DNA from: Mermis nigrescens
Lineage: Eukaryota > Nematoda > Enoplea > Mermithida > Mermithidae
Assembly: GCA_036768485.1 (NCBI GenBank)
Contig: JAVLUZ010000347.1
Span: 248,001-312,000 of the forward strand
DNA: 64,000 nucleotides
Direction of reading: 5' to 3'
This document shows, one piece after another, positions 12,268 through 24,301 of the stretch. Within the stretch, counting starts at the first letter, position 1. Each line of letters opens with the position of its first letter. Below the pieces are notes generated by a model. That model was not told where the DNA came from. It did no database searches and worked only from the letters and a program-made list of their open reading frames with translations. A program made the position numbers and the translations under genes.

Positions 12268-13092
12268 TAGCAAAGAAAAATGCTCCGATGGAACAAAAAA
12301 AACGAATATACGTAGGATTGTGGATTATTAAGGATGTAAAACGAGGGGACTAGGAAAAAAGCTACTTCTGTAGTCGCCTACAGTCGTAAAATCTGTTAAA
12401 AATCATACTTTTTTCGAAGCAACGCAAAAATCGAAGTATATTCTGCGGCCTGCAGATTGAAATTGACTATTTAAGCGAAAAACGATTAAAAAAGCAGCAA
12501 GTTAGTTATACAATAGCAATGGGAAAGTAAATGGAGTAATGTATGAGCGACATTGTCAGTCAATTGAATGAAATAGCAAACATCGATGAATTCAAAACAA
12601 TCAAAGAAATTGTTGGTTTAAAGCAGTAGGAAACGCGTAACCTTACGCGAAACAGACTTCATGTCATGCCAGCAACGATTGTGTGCACTAACCAATTGAC
12701 ACCATGTTTGCTTGCTTTAATGCTCATGGTGACAAAATAAAGCACCTTTAAATACAATTGCACTTAGTTTTTTGTTGGCCATGATACGAAGCAAGTCAGC
12801 GTTGCAACTTGCAAGCAATTTACAAAAAGCACACTTAGATTTTAGATTATATTTATACAATCTCATGTGAAACATTGAAAATTATTTAAAGGTTACATAT
12901 TTTCAGAGGCCGCAGAATATACTTCGATTTTTGCGTTGCTTTGAGAAAGTATGACTTTTGACAGATTTTGCGACTTTAGGCATATACATATATGGGTAGC
13001 TCTTTCCTAGTCCCCTCCATTTACATTCTTAATAATCCACAATCACAAGTATATTCGTATTTTTTGTTCCATCGGAGCATTTTCCTTTGCTA
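12268..13092. mobile_element. Long-TIR non-autonomous DNA element (family A), copy 2
   Basis: Same TAGCAAAG...CTTTGCTA termini, arms and core as 5558-6357, 825 bp, with indels. Its right side continues directly into R1 in inverse orientation, the mirror image of copy 1. Confidence 0.75.
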
Positions 13093-13094
13093 GT

Positions 13095-14867
13095 ACCCAA
13101 CTTTTAATTCGCATGATTTGAGTAAATCAATCAATAAACACATACGATAACATACCACAATAATGACATTAGTCCAAGAACGCGGAAAACAATATTGTTC
13201 ACGACATCAGCATTATCTTTTTTAAACAAGGCAATTTAACCTTATTTAAACAGATCAAAGGTTTTCAGCTTAAACTTCACGCAAATATTGGGTGTGAAGA
13301 ACATTTACGCTCAGGTTCGTAATCCTGACGTCACACGGTTCATTTTAAACAAAATTAAGCTTCTGCGACGCTCTGACTTTAAATTCAACTTATAGAACAT
13401 ATTTTGAAAAATCACGTTTTGCAACGCTCCGGACGTAAAGTCAAGAAAACTAACAGTCAGATTCGTGATTCTGACGCTACATAGAACATTTTGGGAAAAA
13501 TCAAGCTTCCGGAAGCCTCTAGAACTGAAGTTAATTTGCAGTGTAAAGTTAGCACAACCACAGAGTGTAAAGAAGATTTTAGTGTAATTCGTTATTCTGA
13601 AATTACGATCAACATTTATGTAAACATTAAGTTTCTACAATGTCCTGAAGGCAAATAAATATTAGATGTTAACCACTGTACACCACTGTGAGTGTAAACA
13701 AACGCGTCCAACTGGCGTATCACGTCCGATTCCTGGTACATTTTTAGACTTGAGATCATGTAAAGACCAGTTTTTTTCGTATTCGGTAAATATTTTTCCC
13801 GATGTATGAAGACTTTTCAGGACCGTCTTTGTAAATGTAGATTTTTGGGAAGACAAAAACTGTAAAAAAGTGTATATTCCCAAAAATTTTCGGCGCTTCG
13901 CGCCGACATGAGTAGTTATCTGTCCTATATATCTTTAAAATGGCAGAATTTATACTTAGAATGGAAAAATGTCAAATTTTTCGGCGCTTCGCGCCATTTT
14001 CAGACAATGTTTAATAATTTTCGGCGTCATAAACTCAAAAATTAGCTAAAATACACTACCCAAGGTCGAAAAACCCTGTTTTACCACACGAAAATCGCTA
14101 CTGTACCATATTATAGTACACAAAAATTTGCATGTACTAAATGTACAAAGGCTTTTGGAGACCATCTTTTTACATGTACAAACGGACCTTGTACAAAAAA
14201 AAACACTGGTCCAGACTCATAACCCAGAACTTGGCAGAAAAAACAAGACAGAAACACGTTTAACACACAATTTTTAACTTTACACCTTCCGAAAAAGCTA
14301 AATATAAATGTAAATAAACGCAATTTGCTTTGACGTGTACCATTTAGACAGTACTTTATTTTTGCTCTATTCGACCTATTCCGACTTCTAAATGAAGAAA
14401 GTGGTGAACAATAGACGGACAAAAGCGTATTTTCCGCCATCCACCACATTGTAAACTTTGAAAATCTGAACCTAACTCTCCATTAAGTATAAAGAAATTC
14501 GGTTTAGACCAGTTTGAAGCCTTTAAATCGTAGTAAGTTTTTTGTAGGAAACTTCTATTCCGCAAAAAATTTGATATTTACCATTCAAAATAGAGGAAAA
14601 ACGTGTTTTTACGCCCATTTCACACCCCTGATTGCTAACTTTACACCCCGATTAATAACTCGGTATATTGCATTTCTTTTAAACGCCATTCACTGCGACG
14701 TGAGCCCTTATGAGGTACTTTCTTTTAATTTTATTTTACTTATCCAGACATATAAGCGGAAAAGTTGGCTGAGAAATCTCAGACAAAATTTGTTTTTTTA
14801 CACCAAAAACTATAGTGTAAAAATTAAACACCTAGATCTAACTCCTCATTGAGTGTAAAAAAGTTTG
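13095..14867 (-). repeat. Compound repeat R1, copy 2, first part
   Basis: Reverse complement of 3088-5555 (for example, the flank next to element A matches 5400-5555 almost base for base with scattered changes). It is interrupted by a family C MITE (13768-14208) and by the 4.7-kb hAT-like element at 14876, beyond which R1 resumes at 19587. Confidence 0.7.
13768..14208. mobile_element. hAT-type MITE, family C, inserted in R1
   Basis: Starts CAGTTTTTTTCGTATTCGG and ends GTACAAAAAAAAACACTG, in inverse orientation relative to 11158-11605. Flanks GTAAAGAC and GTCCAGAC are a degraded 8-bp TSD (6/8). Copy 1 of R1 lacks the insertion at the equivalent place (near 4940-4970), which shows the empty site. 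Confidence 0.8.
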
Positions 14868-14884
14868 CTGGTAAGTAGTGTTGT

Positions 14885-15055
14885 AAAAGATAAGGATTTT
14901 TTGCAAGATAAAAGATAAAGATAAAGTTAAAATTTCAAAATCTAAAAGATAAAGATAAAGATAAAGATAAAGATAGAAAATTAAGAAAGATAAAGATAAA
15001 GATAATTTTAAAGATAAAGGAATCAAAAACATAAAGATAAAGATAAAGATAAAGT
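14885..15055. repeat. AGATAAAG subterminal repeat tract (left)
   Basis: Runs of GATAAA/AGATAA with interruptions just inside the left terminus of the 4.7-kb element; mirrored by a similar tract at 19457-19572 that includes both strand orientations. Such tracts could act as transposase-binding subterminal repeats. Confidence 0.85.
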
Positions 15056-15549
15056 GTAAATATGGTCACTTGGACCAAGGAGAATGATGTATGTGAAGTG
15101 CAATAAACGAGAGTGGGTGATGCAAAACAGCCAAAGGCATTAAGGACACATAAATGTAGGTTTGGGGGTTTACGCGTGGTATCTGACTGACACACGTACT
15201 ACTACTACTGGCTGACAGTAAGTCACTTCTTTCTTTTCACAACCGTGCTTTGTGCGCCTATATACAAAGTATAGTCGCAACATTTATTGATTTTTTCAAA
15301 CTTCTCTATTCTTCATAGGCTTAGACTTATAGTCTATTTCATTTATTGGAGAGCTTTTTAGTAAATTTTTTCAAGGGCTACAGTCAACGAAACAAGACGA
15401 ATTACTGTAATTCGGCAGATCAGCTTAGTGAGGGCGAGTGACTGGAATTCTTCCATTTTTAATGCACTAATCCGCCCATATAAATTGAATTTAGGCATTT
15501 AATCAGTGCTGAGACATACTGTAATAAAAGCGCTAAACAAAAAGTTATC

Positions 15550-15620
15550 GGCTGGGATCGAATCCGGGTCGCTTCGACGACGTCAAGCAGACGTTTTACC
15601 ACTGACCTATACGGGAGTTC
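15550..15620 (-). tRNA. tRNA-like sequence (pseudo-tRNA or SINE head)
   Basis: Read on the minus strand, it has an A-box-like TAGGTCAGTGG, a possible anticodon arm ACGT-CTGCTTG-ACGT, a GTCG-AAG-CGAC variable arm as in class II (Ser/Leu) tRNAs, and a B-box-like GGATTCGATCC. The T stem pairs poorly beyond GG/CC and the acceptor stem is not convincing, so a functional tRNA is unlikely. It lies inside a DNA transposon, which fits a decayed tRNA copy or tRNA-derived SINE. Confidence 0.45.
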
Positions 15621-15860
15621 ACGGCGGTTCTTAACATCTTAGTCTATCGTGTTTAAAGTGTCAACTTAGGATAAGCTGAATTGGCGATTTTTATCTAAAA
15701 GTTGATTGATCTGTTGGAAGACAAGAATAAATTATGGGGGAAACGATGGGTAAAATCCGGAAGCGGAAAGGGAAACGACTAAAGCACTGGAACCGGGCTT
15801 CCCCAAGTATGTACGCTACATCAGGGCCAACAACCCAACCCCGTTTCCGGCACTTTGGAC

Positions 15861-17597
15861 CAGAGGCGTAGCCAGGATTTCGGTTCGGGGGGATGAACAA
15901 AAAATTTTTCAAGACTACTTTTGCATTGCATGTCAGTAACGTTATGTATAGTAAACTGAGTTTTTCGACCTTTAGTAGTGTAGCCTAGCTAATTTATGGG
16001 TTTCTGACGATCAAAAATACAAAAAGTGTAAAGCGACTCGAAGTGCCGGAAATATTTGGAATTTCTACCGTTTTCATGTAGAATTTACGTCCTTTCTAAT
16101 AACAAACACTTCGGAAATCATAAGTGGCGCAAAGCGCCAAGAAATTTAGTCATTTTTTACCGCCCTTAACATTTTGTAGCTCTGTGAAAACTTATAGTCT
16201 GATAGAGCAGAAAATTATCACATTTGTACTGAACAATTTTGTCACTTTGAGCTTCTAACAAGAAAAATGCAAATTAGTTACTTTGTCTGAAGGTATTTTG
16301 AGTGATTCGGGCTTTTAAAACACAAACAGAAAGAACAGTAATTGGCGGCGCTATGCGCCGAAAAATTTTGACGTTTTTGCACTTAAAACTCAATTTATAC
16401 CGCGCTTAAATCATACAAAACAGACAAATTAATGCCGGCGCGAAGCGTCGGAAATTTTTAGAAATTCATAACCCTTTTACCTGGCTCGTTCTCCCTAAAA
16501 TCTTGTTGCACATGTACAACGACATTTTACAGCTGCGGGGTCTGGTGCATACGTGGGCAGCAAGAAAATTCTGGGGGGGGGCTGCAAGATTTTTCAAAGG
16601 TCAAAAAATGGCCTTAAAAGTAGTGGTATGACGAAAGAACAACATTTTTCGACGTTTCTCATTGAGCACTATCTATTGGCATCAAAAATTGCGAAAAAAC
16701 GAGAAAAAAATTTAAAAATTGAATTCTGGGGGGTATTTTGATTTCTGGGGGAAGCCATTTTGGTTTTTAGTTTCTCGGGGGATGCATACTCCCCAAACCC
16801 CCACGCCCAGGTGTGGTCTGGTGTGGCGCGCTCAAGCGTTCCCAGCGGGTTTCGGGGCAGAGTCCCGGGAAATTTTGTGAAAAAAGCATTTTTATGTTAA
16901 ATAGTAACGTTAAAATTTTCGCAAAATCGGCCAAATCTCGGTTCTGAATCAAGCCCAAAAACACCTACATTGCACAAAACTTCTGAGCTGAAATGCGTTT
17001 TTCGACCTCTGTTAATTTACATAGTACAGCAACGTATCGCTGCCAATAAGATAAAGAAAAATGTATCAATGAAAATTTTGTTCTTACCGTTTTCAGGTCC
17101 ATTTGTGGCCTTCTTATTAACAAGATGCAGTTCAGAAAAAAGTAAATGCGCAAAAACATAAGAAAGTTTGGCCATTCCTTCCATTTAAAATAGGATTATG
17201 TCACATTGTAAAGAAAGACAACAAAGCAAAGAATAGACAAAGTGGTACACAAAAGACAAACAAAGCAGAGAATGGACAAACTGGTACACAATAATTTTCG
17301 CACTTTTACTATTATGCTCAACAAGTTGCGCACTTTCATTCAACGATTTAATAGTGCATTAAATTACTAAAGTGATGTGAAGTGCTGGATTATTTTAGCT
17401 GATTCAAGCTTTTAAATTCATTGGATCTATATAACAATAAATAATAATGACTCGGCGCAAAGCGCCGGAAAAATTTGACGTTTTTGCCTTTTTAAATTCA
17501 GTTTTCTGGGCACAATTTATTGCAACAGAAAAATCAACAATATTTCTGAAAAATTTCGGGGGGCATGTGCCCCCAATGCCCCCTGGCTACGCCTATG
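15861..17597. mobile_element. hAT-type non-autonomous element, family F, copy A
   Basis: Starts CAGAGGCGTAGCCAGG and ends CCCTGGCTACGCCTATG, flanked by CTTTGGAC / CTTTAGAC (7/8 of an 8-bp TSD). The body is nearly the same as 59913-61201, which lacks the nested MITE at 16548-16815. No coding capacity seen. It lies inside the 4.7-kb hAT-like element. Confidence 0.85.
16548..16815. mobile_element. MITE family B, 268 bp, perfect TSD
   Basis: Starts CATACGTGGGCAGCA and ends CACGCCCAGGTGTG, flanked by perfect GTCTGGTG (16540-16547 and 16816-16823). The homologous element at 59913-61201 shows the empty site. Third level of nesting: R1, then hAT, then F, then B. Confidence 0.9.
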
Positions 17598-17737
17598 CTT
17601 TAGACTCCCAACAGGGCGCAGATACCCCCGACGGAACCGGGGTCAGCTACACATATGGATCAAGGGCCCCCTTTCTGAGCCCCCAAACCCCCTTCAGTGA
17701 GACAAATTTTGCCAGAAAAGGGGTTAAGGGTGTTGAC

Positions 17738-18019
17738 CGCACATGGGCGTGGGGGTTCGGGAGTATGCACCCCAGAAGCTGGAATACTCCCACCCCAGAA
17801 ATTCAAAATACCTACCCCCAGAATTCAATTTTTGAATTTTTTGCTTTTTAGCGATATTTTGATGCGATTTGATAGAGCTCGATGAGAAACTTCAAAAAAT
17901 GGTGTTTTTTTCGCCATACGACCTTTTTCAAGACCATTTTATGACCTTTGAAAATTTTTTCACCCCCGCCCCAAGAAATTTTTTCACTCCTCCCAGAATT
18001 TCGGTGCTGCCCACCTATG
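17738..18019. mobile_element. MITE family B, inverse orientation
   Basis: Ends CGCACATGGGCGTGGGGG and GCCCACCTATG, flanked by GTGTTGAC / GTGTTCAC (7/8 TSD). Same body as 16548-16815 (AAATGGTG...GAGCTCGATGAGAAAC segments) on the other strand. Confidence 0.82.
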
Positions 18020-19586
18020 GTGTTCACCCTGAAGTGCCCTACTTGGGGAACCCCGGTTGGCGGTTTGGATCCACATTGTTTTCAGTGTAACATAAATGAT
18101 TTTGAGGAAAAACATAAAGTTCGAGAAAACTGAAGGGAACTGATCTGTTAAACATATTTCATCAAAAAGAGCATAAAATTTTATGTATGTCTATGTGTAA
18201 AAATTTGGACTGCATTAGATTAGTCAAAGATCAGAGATCAAAAAACGTAAAAATTGCATATTTTCCAATATGGCTGCCTACATAGCAGCAATATTGATTT
18301 TTCCTTAAAACCTGTGTATGCCGTGCAAGTGAATATTCAGTGCGAAGCGCTTTTTAAGCACATTCCAAAATGCTCTCAAACACGAAATAATATAAAGTAG
18401 ATCAAGAGATATAGATTAAAACGTCATTTTTCCAATATGGCTGCCTCCTTGTTAAAAATTTGTATTGAGCAAATCTAAAGAACGAGAAACTTCTGCTTTA
18501 AAAAAATTATTGTACAACATAGCTTGTTCAAAGAGGCAACTATTTTGCTACTGTCGGGCATTCTACCTACAATGTGTGCAAAATGATAGCAGTAGCAATT
18601 TTTCGTCATTTTCATGCTACAAAAGTATAATATTTTGACATTTTTGAAATTTTTTTCCGCAAAATAGTTACGCCCCAAGTTTTTCTATCAGAAAAACTTT
18701 TTTTTTAAAATATAGTTAACTGGATCTTGGGATTTGCTTAAAAAACCTAAAAAGGTATGAACCACTTTTTTCAGGTGTCAACAATCACATACACTTTTAT
18801 TATGCACTGCAAGCGGATTACTGTATTCTCAGTGCTCAATTTGTATGTATTTTAAAGCACTTTGAAAACTGATTCGAAAGTGCATTTAATCATTACATAT
18901 GAATTCCTGGGTCGAGCACAGTAGACCATAAAGAGCAAAGTTTACACATTTTGGTGAAAATGATGTGGATCGTTTCCGTTTCCGGCTTTTACCCATCGCT
19001 TCCGTTTCGGTTTCCAGTTTTTGCCCACTGTTTCCCTTTCCGGGTTTTACCCACACCCTAAATTATGCCGTAAAAATGCTATTGAAAAACCCTTCCTTGC
19101 TTCGTAGCTATAATGAGATCTAGCGATCTACAGTACATTAGAAAGAATGGATTACTGTAGCCACCGAAAACATTTACTGACAAAGCTCTCGGATAAATGA
19201 AACAGACTATAGATTAACGTGGGTGCTAGTAGTAGTACTCCCGCTTAGATCGGTATCACTCCCGTTTACTTAGGTCGATATACAGGCATTAGTTTAGGTC
19301 GCACGCCGTAGGGTTTAAGCAATCATTTTCTTTTCTTTTCTTGCATTACAGTAAAACTTGAATGCGTCTAAATTTATTTCACGTCAAACCTGCATTTTGG
19401 ATTACATGCTATCTTATGTACATACTTTATCTTTTTTAGCAAGATAAATTCCTATCAAAAAGATAAAGATAAAGATAAAGATAAAATAAAGAAATCGTCA
19501 AGATGAAGATAAAGATATCTTTATCTTTATCTTTATCTTGCTAAAAAGATAAAGATAAAGATATCTTTTACAACACTACTGGTAAG

Positions 19587-20012
19587 CCAAATCTAGCCCT
19601 TAAACCGTAGTACATTTCTATAAAGAGGTTTTTGGGGGACTCTTATACGAATAATCTGGCAGACATAAACAGGTCGAAAACTCGACCAAAATCTGGTTTT
19701 TCACCTTCAGTTTTTCACACTTTTTACACTCCCATTCGAGAACTTAGGCGAGATTCAAAAAACAGAAAAGTGCCTCTGGAGCACTCCTTGCTCTACAATT
19801 AAAAACCATTAAATTGTTTCTGGCCTTAATAATGACTTGTCCACAAGCCGCGAGAAAAAACCACCAAAATTCGCTGTAATAACGTTACACTAAAACTTTA
19901 CACGCTCATCACAAACTCGATATTGAGTGTAAACAAAAAAAGACTGCATAATCTTTTTTTATTATCTATCTCTTAAATAAACCGCACCTTCCAGATGTGT
20001 CCCGTTATAGCT
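19587..20012 (-). repeat. Compound repeat R1, copy 2, second part
   Basis: Continues R1 after the hAT insertion and runs to the AGCTATAACGG/ACACATCTGG terminus that also begins copy 1 at 3088. Confidence 0.65.
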
Positions 20013-21448
20013 TTAGGGGGTAGACATGTTGGGGGTACCCAAGTTGGATAGTGCTCGATGAGAAACGTTGAAAAATGGTGTCTTTTTGTCATACCACCAT
20101 TTTTTAACCTTTGATTGCACCCGCCCCAGAATTTTGGTGCTGCCCACCTATGGTGTAGTCTCCTAATTCCCCACGCCCATGTCTGGCTAAGCTGCCCCGG
20201 AGGGTCGGCTTTGTCTGTACCCTCTCTCCCACTCAGCCAGCGCCTCCTCAGCAAACTCGTAAAGTATGGGATCAAACAGTGGCGGATCTTGAATTTTCCA
20301 TGGGAGGAGGCAGCCAACTCTTCCAAAAAAGTCGAAAATAGGTGCAAAAATTTGCCCTTAGGTGTGGAATAGCATTTTTTGCGTGTTGCGTTGTCTTTTT
20401 TTAAAATCGTTTATGGCGCAACATTTTTTCAAAAAATTTTATAATTTTTCGACAATTTAGCTCGAAAAAATCAATAAAATTTTTGATTTTAGCGAAAATC
20501 TGACACGAAGCGCCCGAAAATTGAGAAATCACAGCGGATGACCTTCGGAAGATTGAATCACTGCTCGATCGCCTATATTTATAGGATTTGATTGAGAACG
20601 TCACGGAAATTTAAGAAAGTTATGCTTGGAAATAGAAGAAAAATGTGCTGATTAAGTTGTTCCTGCTCCTCTAGAAGCTATTTATTCCCTGAGTAAAAAA
20701 TATGGCTTCCGGGGCCAAGAGAGTAAATTCAATGTTATTAAAAGGTATGTATGTATTATCCGGCGCAAAGCGCAGGAAAACTTGAGAAAGTATGATAACC
20801 AACGGCCAAAACTCATTTTAAATCCCATAATGGGATCAAATTTATGTGCAGAAAAACTAACGATATTATATACGAAAATTAGTATCTTTTTCGTCAACGA
20901 CGACTCTTGAAAAAAGATGTCGTTTCGAAAACGACGGCTCAAAAAGACGCCGTTGACGATATTTTTGTTGTTATATCGTTAACTACGTATAACCCTAAAT
21001 ACAACAAATCAAAGCATTTTTACGGGTTGTGACAAGGGGAAGGAACGACAAAGATATCTAAAAAATCAACACAAACTCATCAATTTAGCGCCACAATTAG
21101 CCATAAAAATTGATCATTTATCCCACCCTTCCAAGGAAACTCGATTAACCCCTATATGAACTTTCGACTGTGCGCATGTAAACGTATTTAAGTATAGAAA
21201 TCGGATATGCGTTACCTTATGATGAATTATTAAGCTAATCCACCCGCGATCATTATAAGGATACAATGAAACGAAAACTTGCAAGCTTCTATTTAGTTTT
21301 TGCTGTTGAATTTCTGGATCATCAGTTCCTCCGTAAAACAAGTTTGTTTTTGTCAGAGCTCTTTTAAGTGTAGGTCGTTTTTCTCTCGTTTTCTTAATTA
21401 TTCTTGAACATTTAGCCTAAAAGTTTTATTGCGGTCTATTTTACACGC
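20013..21448. other. Non-genic: MITE pieces and unique AT-rich DNA
   Basis: 20013-20172 is part of a family B MITE. 20275-20640 starts with a CAGTGGCGGATC terminus like the family at 50382. A GGCGCAAAGCGC hairpin sits near 20762. 20960-21200 is related to 52150-52340. No gene recognised. Confidence 0.5.
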
Positions 21449-21456
21449 CCGCGTAG

Positions 21457-21540
21457 CATAAGTGGGCAGCACCAAAATTCTGGGGAAGGGGCTCGGAAAA
21501 CTTTTCAAAAGTCTTCAAATAGCCTTAAAAATGATGGTAT
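21457..21540. mobile_element. MITE family B, left half, split by the LTR element
   Basis: CATAAGTGGGCAGCACC start, preceded by the 8-bp sequence CCGCGTAG (21449-21456). The body stops at GGTGGTAT-like sequence where the LTR begins and resumes at 35941, ending at 36101, followed by the same CCGCGTAG (36102-36109). Confidence 0.92.
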
Positions 21541-22600
21541 TGTAAATGTAGAGCCGCCCTATGTCTGCAAAGAATCGGCATAGGACGGATACATTACCTT
21601 CGAGATTTACCTAGGTACGTAGGTACTTAAGTCTATGCTTAGTGCTGGCCCCAATCGCACGGCTCTGAATGGCTTTCGATCTTTGGACCCTTACAGACCT
21701 TACGGCTTCGATCCCCTCAGCCCTAATATTGCTGGCTGCTTCTTGTCGGGTGATCTCAGCAGCTACGCCCTAAGACCTAAGGCTACCTACCTAGTCTCGG
21801 TATTTGCTGCGGAGGTCAGTTGACCTATCTCAAGCTCAAGTTGTTTATTTAACTTGTTTTCAATCAGTGCCTGATCACGAAACGTTTTTGGTTCCTAATT
21901 CGTGTAGCACGCTGAACAATGAAAACAACAACAACGAGCTCTACGCTGATCAATCATCCTTAAAGATTAAATAATATTTTTGATCAATTTTTGGCTTGAG
22001 AAATAAATTATGATTTCCGAATAAAATAGACTATCATACGAAATTTACCTATCAGTCCACTAGAATGGGTGGAAGTCCTCGACGTAGGGATGGTGGCCGA
22101 CCTAACCCTCGGTATAACCAAAACCACTGGGTAGGTTTTCTCTATTTTAATTCGACGCAGAATTCACGGCCTATAGCCGGACAACAAAATACGCAAAAGA
22201 AAAACGACAATGTACAGATTATACAGTCGAATCAACCGGCCAACGAAAAAACCAAAAGCCAGACTAAACTACAACGTTACGCACACTGGCCTCAAGGACC
22301 ATTACAGTAAAACAAACAAAGATCAATTTAACGTAATACTGATAAGCTTTTATCTCAGATCGAAAGTTATCGATTACACAAGCGGTATGCATGAAACAAT
22401 TACTATTATCATACACTTAACTCTATGCTACCGGACAAGTATCTAAATGTTTTTTATTATTGAAAATTTGGGGAAATAATGGGAAGACCGAAGGCATAGC
22501 CCACAGTGCACTATCATAGATAGCTACTAGTATTGGCTATGTTATGGCTATCGCGAACTGCTAAGGCAGGTTCGCCTACCGTGTAACTCTCGCAGTTACA
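21541..22600 (-). repeat. 3' LTR of the retrotransposon (1,060 bp)
   Basis: Aligns end to end with 34880-35936. On the plus strand it runs TGTAAATGTAG...GCAGTTACA, so both strands start TGTAA and end TTACA. An AATAAA (minus strand, 21844-21849) could be its poly(A) signal. The small plus-strand open frame at 22065-22310 is antisense to the element, and its counterpart in the other LTR is interrupted, so I do not call it a gene. Confidence 0.97.
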
Positions 22601-22609
22601 CTCCCCCAC
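22601..22609 (-). promoter_or_regulatory. Polypurine tract (plus-strand primer site)
   Basis: The minus strand reads GTGGGGGAG directly against the 3' LTR start (TGTAACTGCG). A purine run at this exact place primes plus-strand DNA synthesis in LTR elements. Confidence 0.85.
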
Positions 22610-23587
22610 ATATAGAAAAAAATTTGAAACGTAGTGGAGAATTTTTTCGGGGATACACCATCAACACTAAGCGCCGGGCGACGCTCTACAACTCGGCTCT
22701 CTGGCGTTCGCAACGCCTCAACTCTGGCGTCCACAACGCCTCATCCTGAGCGGACGTGAAAAACGAAAATAAAAAGAACAAAAAAATAACAAATATCAAT
22801 AATCGGTAACGGTCAACGCATGACCTCGTTTGCACTCAGGAAAACTCTCGAGCAACACTCTCAATGGCGCTAGGGATAACTATATTTTTGCCCGAGTAAT
22901 GATGAACTCCGGTCTTGGACAGCATAGCATAATATCTGATCTCGCTGCCCAAGTAGCCTCCTTCAGTCCCCGGGTAATGAGAAAAATTTTGAATTGAAAA
23001 AATTTGTAGATTGGGTATAAATTAACCCCTTGTCCGTTAAAGAGTTAAGGTACCATAATAGTAACACCACTAATTGAGCAAAAGACAAATTAAAATACGG
23101 AATGATAAGACAAAATTATGCTGAGCAAAATTAAAGTCACTGACGAGTTAAAACACTAGGTAACGATAAAAACGAGAAAAATGGCAAATTATGCGAGATA
23201 ACGAGGAAAAATACTAGCACCGTCAAAGAAAAATTTTTACAGCAAGAGAAAAAATGACAAGAGAAAAAATACACAGGAAATAAATGATACGTGAAGTCCT
23301 GGAATCCACATCAGGACGAAAAACGAAAAAAAATTGACAAAAAGCTGCTGGTCGAATTCGACGCCGTCGCAGAGTTCCAAAAAGTTCTGTACGTCAAACT
23401 TATAAATTAATAGCGATCCTGATAATTGGCCTTCGAGCCATGCGTGTTTTCCGCGACGTCTTTGACGTTGAAAATATTCTTGATCCGATTCAGGTTTGCG
23501 ACGCGTATTTGAACTCTCGTGATACTGATATGGCAATTGCCTATGCCCGTACATATGTTGGCGTAAGCGTCGATGTGGATCGACTAG
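22610..23587 (-). other. 3' region between ORF3 and the polypurine tract
   Basis: About 1 kb. Directly after the ORF3 stop the same frame stays open again through 23237-23554 (hydrophilic, Arg-rich, then a hydrophobic C-terminus rich in F and L) if the TGA at 23588 is passed. I see no independent gene; it is most likely 3' untranslated sequence, with a possible readthrough extension. Confidence 0.5.
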
Positions 23588-24301
23588 TCAATCATCGTCC
23601 TCAAAATCGTCGTCGTCCTCGTAGTCATCCACGTAACAACGCGGTATAGGTGGCGTCGGAGTGAATAATTGCTCCGGCGTAAAACCGTAAGTTTGTTCAC
23701 GTGAAGGTTCGCGTGGACGCTGTTGTTGTTGCGTAACAGGCCACGGTTTTGGCAAAAGTGGACCAGGTTGAGGTTGTGGCTGATAGCCCCCGGTGGCTGG
23801 TTGACTTTGTTCCAACGGTGAGCGATACGACTGGTCCCATTGTTGACGTTGACGGGATTGTGACCGGCCCCAATGAGTTCCGCGGTTCGACTGTGGCGGA
23901 CGGCGGTATTCATAAGGCTGCTGCTGTCGTGAGCGCAACAGATGACCAGCATCGGCCTGAGAATACGCCTCAGAACGCTCACGCGATTCCGTAAATTGCT
24001 GCTGTTGCCGCGGTTGGGTCTGTGGTCTTGTGTATTGCTGTACATGTGGTTTTACTTGTGTCTGCGGTTGTGCTTGTGATTGTGAACGGTGATGCGTTTG
24101 TGCGTAGCATTGCTGGGATGACTGCAGGTCTTGCCGCCTCAATCCTCTTTGGCCTAAACGCGCTTTTAATTTAGCTGCAACTTCAGCTTGAACGAGCCTT
24201 CTGACTCGTTGTTTTTCCAAATTCTTTAACCAACGCAAAGTGTGCTCGGATTTAGTATCGTAAAAACGATTCAATTTGGCCTTGTGTTCATCTTCTGACA
24301 T
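23588..24301 (-). CDS. ORF3 fragment 5: Gln-rich disordered C-terminal region
   Basis: 237 codons from the first ATG, but the frame is open about 80 nt further upstream, overlapping fragment 4. The start is charged and probably helical (LNRFYDTKSEHTLRW, then LVQAEVAAKLKARL). The rest is low complexity, rich in Q, P, R and S, and ends in an acidic tail (DDYEDDDDFEDDD) before TGA. Such a basic/Gln-rich region with an acidic tail could bind nucleic acid or partner proteins. It continues the frame-broken region downstream of the exonuclease and probably was its C-terminus. No family recognised. Confidence 0.55.
   Translation of the reverse strand: MSEDEHKAKLNRFYDTKSEHTLRWLKNLEKQRVRRLVQAEVAAKLKARLGQRGLRRQDLQSSQQCYAQTHHRSQSQAQPQTQVKPHVQQYTRPQTQPRQQQQFTESRERSEAYSQADAGHLLRSRQQQPYEYRRPPQSNRGTHWGRSQSRQRQQWDQSYRSPLEQSQPATGGYQPQPQPGPLLPKPWPVTQQQQRPREPSREQTYGFTPEQLFTPTPPIPRCYVDDYEDDDDFEDDD

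Larger units (their letters stand above)
14876..19578. mobile_element. 4.7-kb hAT-like non-autonomous element with perfect TSD
   Basis: Terminal inverted repeats TAGTGTTGTAAAAGATA / TATCTTTTACAACACTA, flanked by the perfect 8-bp duplication CTGGTAAG (14868-14875 and 19579-19586). It splits R1 copy 2; the unsplit copy near 4280-4290 shows the pre-insertion sequence. The subterminal regions on both sides are built of AGATAAAG repeats. No transposase reading frame was found. It contains a tRNA-like sequence (15550-15620) and nested elements at 15861-17597, 16548-16815 and 17738-18019. Confidence 0.88.

Noticed and set aside
22065..22446. Plus-strand open frames within the LTR (Arg/Gln/Asn-rich)
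   Set aside because: They are antisense to the element, and the other LTR copy carries a stop and an indel in the same frames; no conservation as protein.
23237..23554. 105-codon frame with a hydrophobic C-terminus after ORF3, as a possible envelope membrane anchor
   Set aside because: It lies behind a TGA and its hydrophobic end is a short F/L run at the frame's last 30 codons; without sibling copies, 3' untranslated sequence is the simpler reading.
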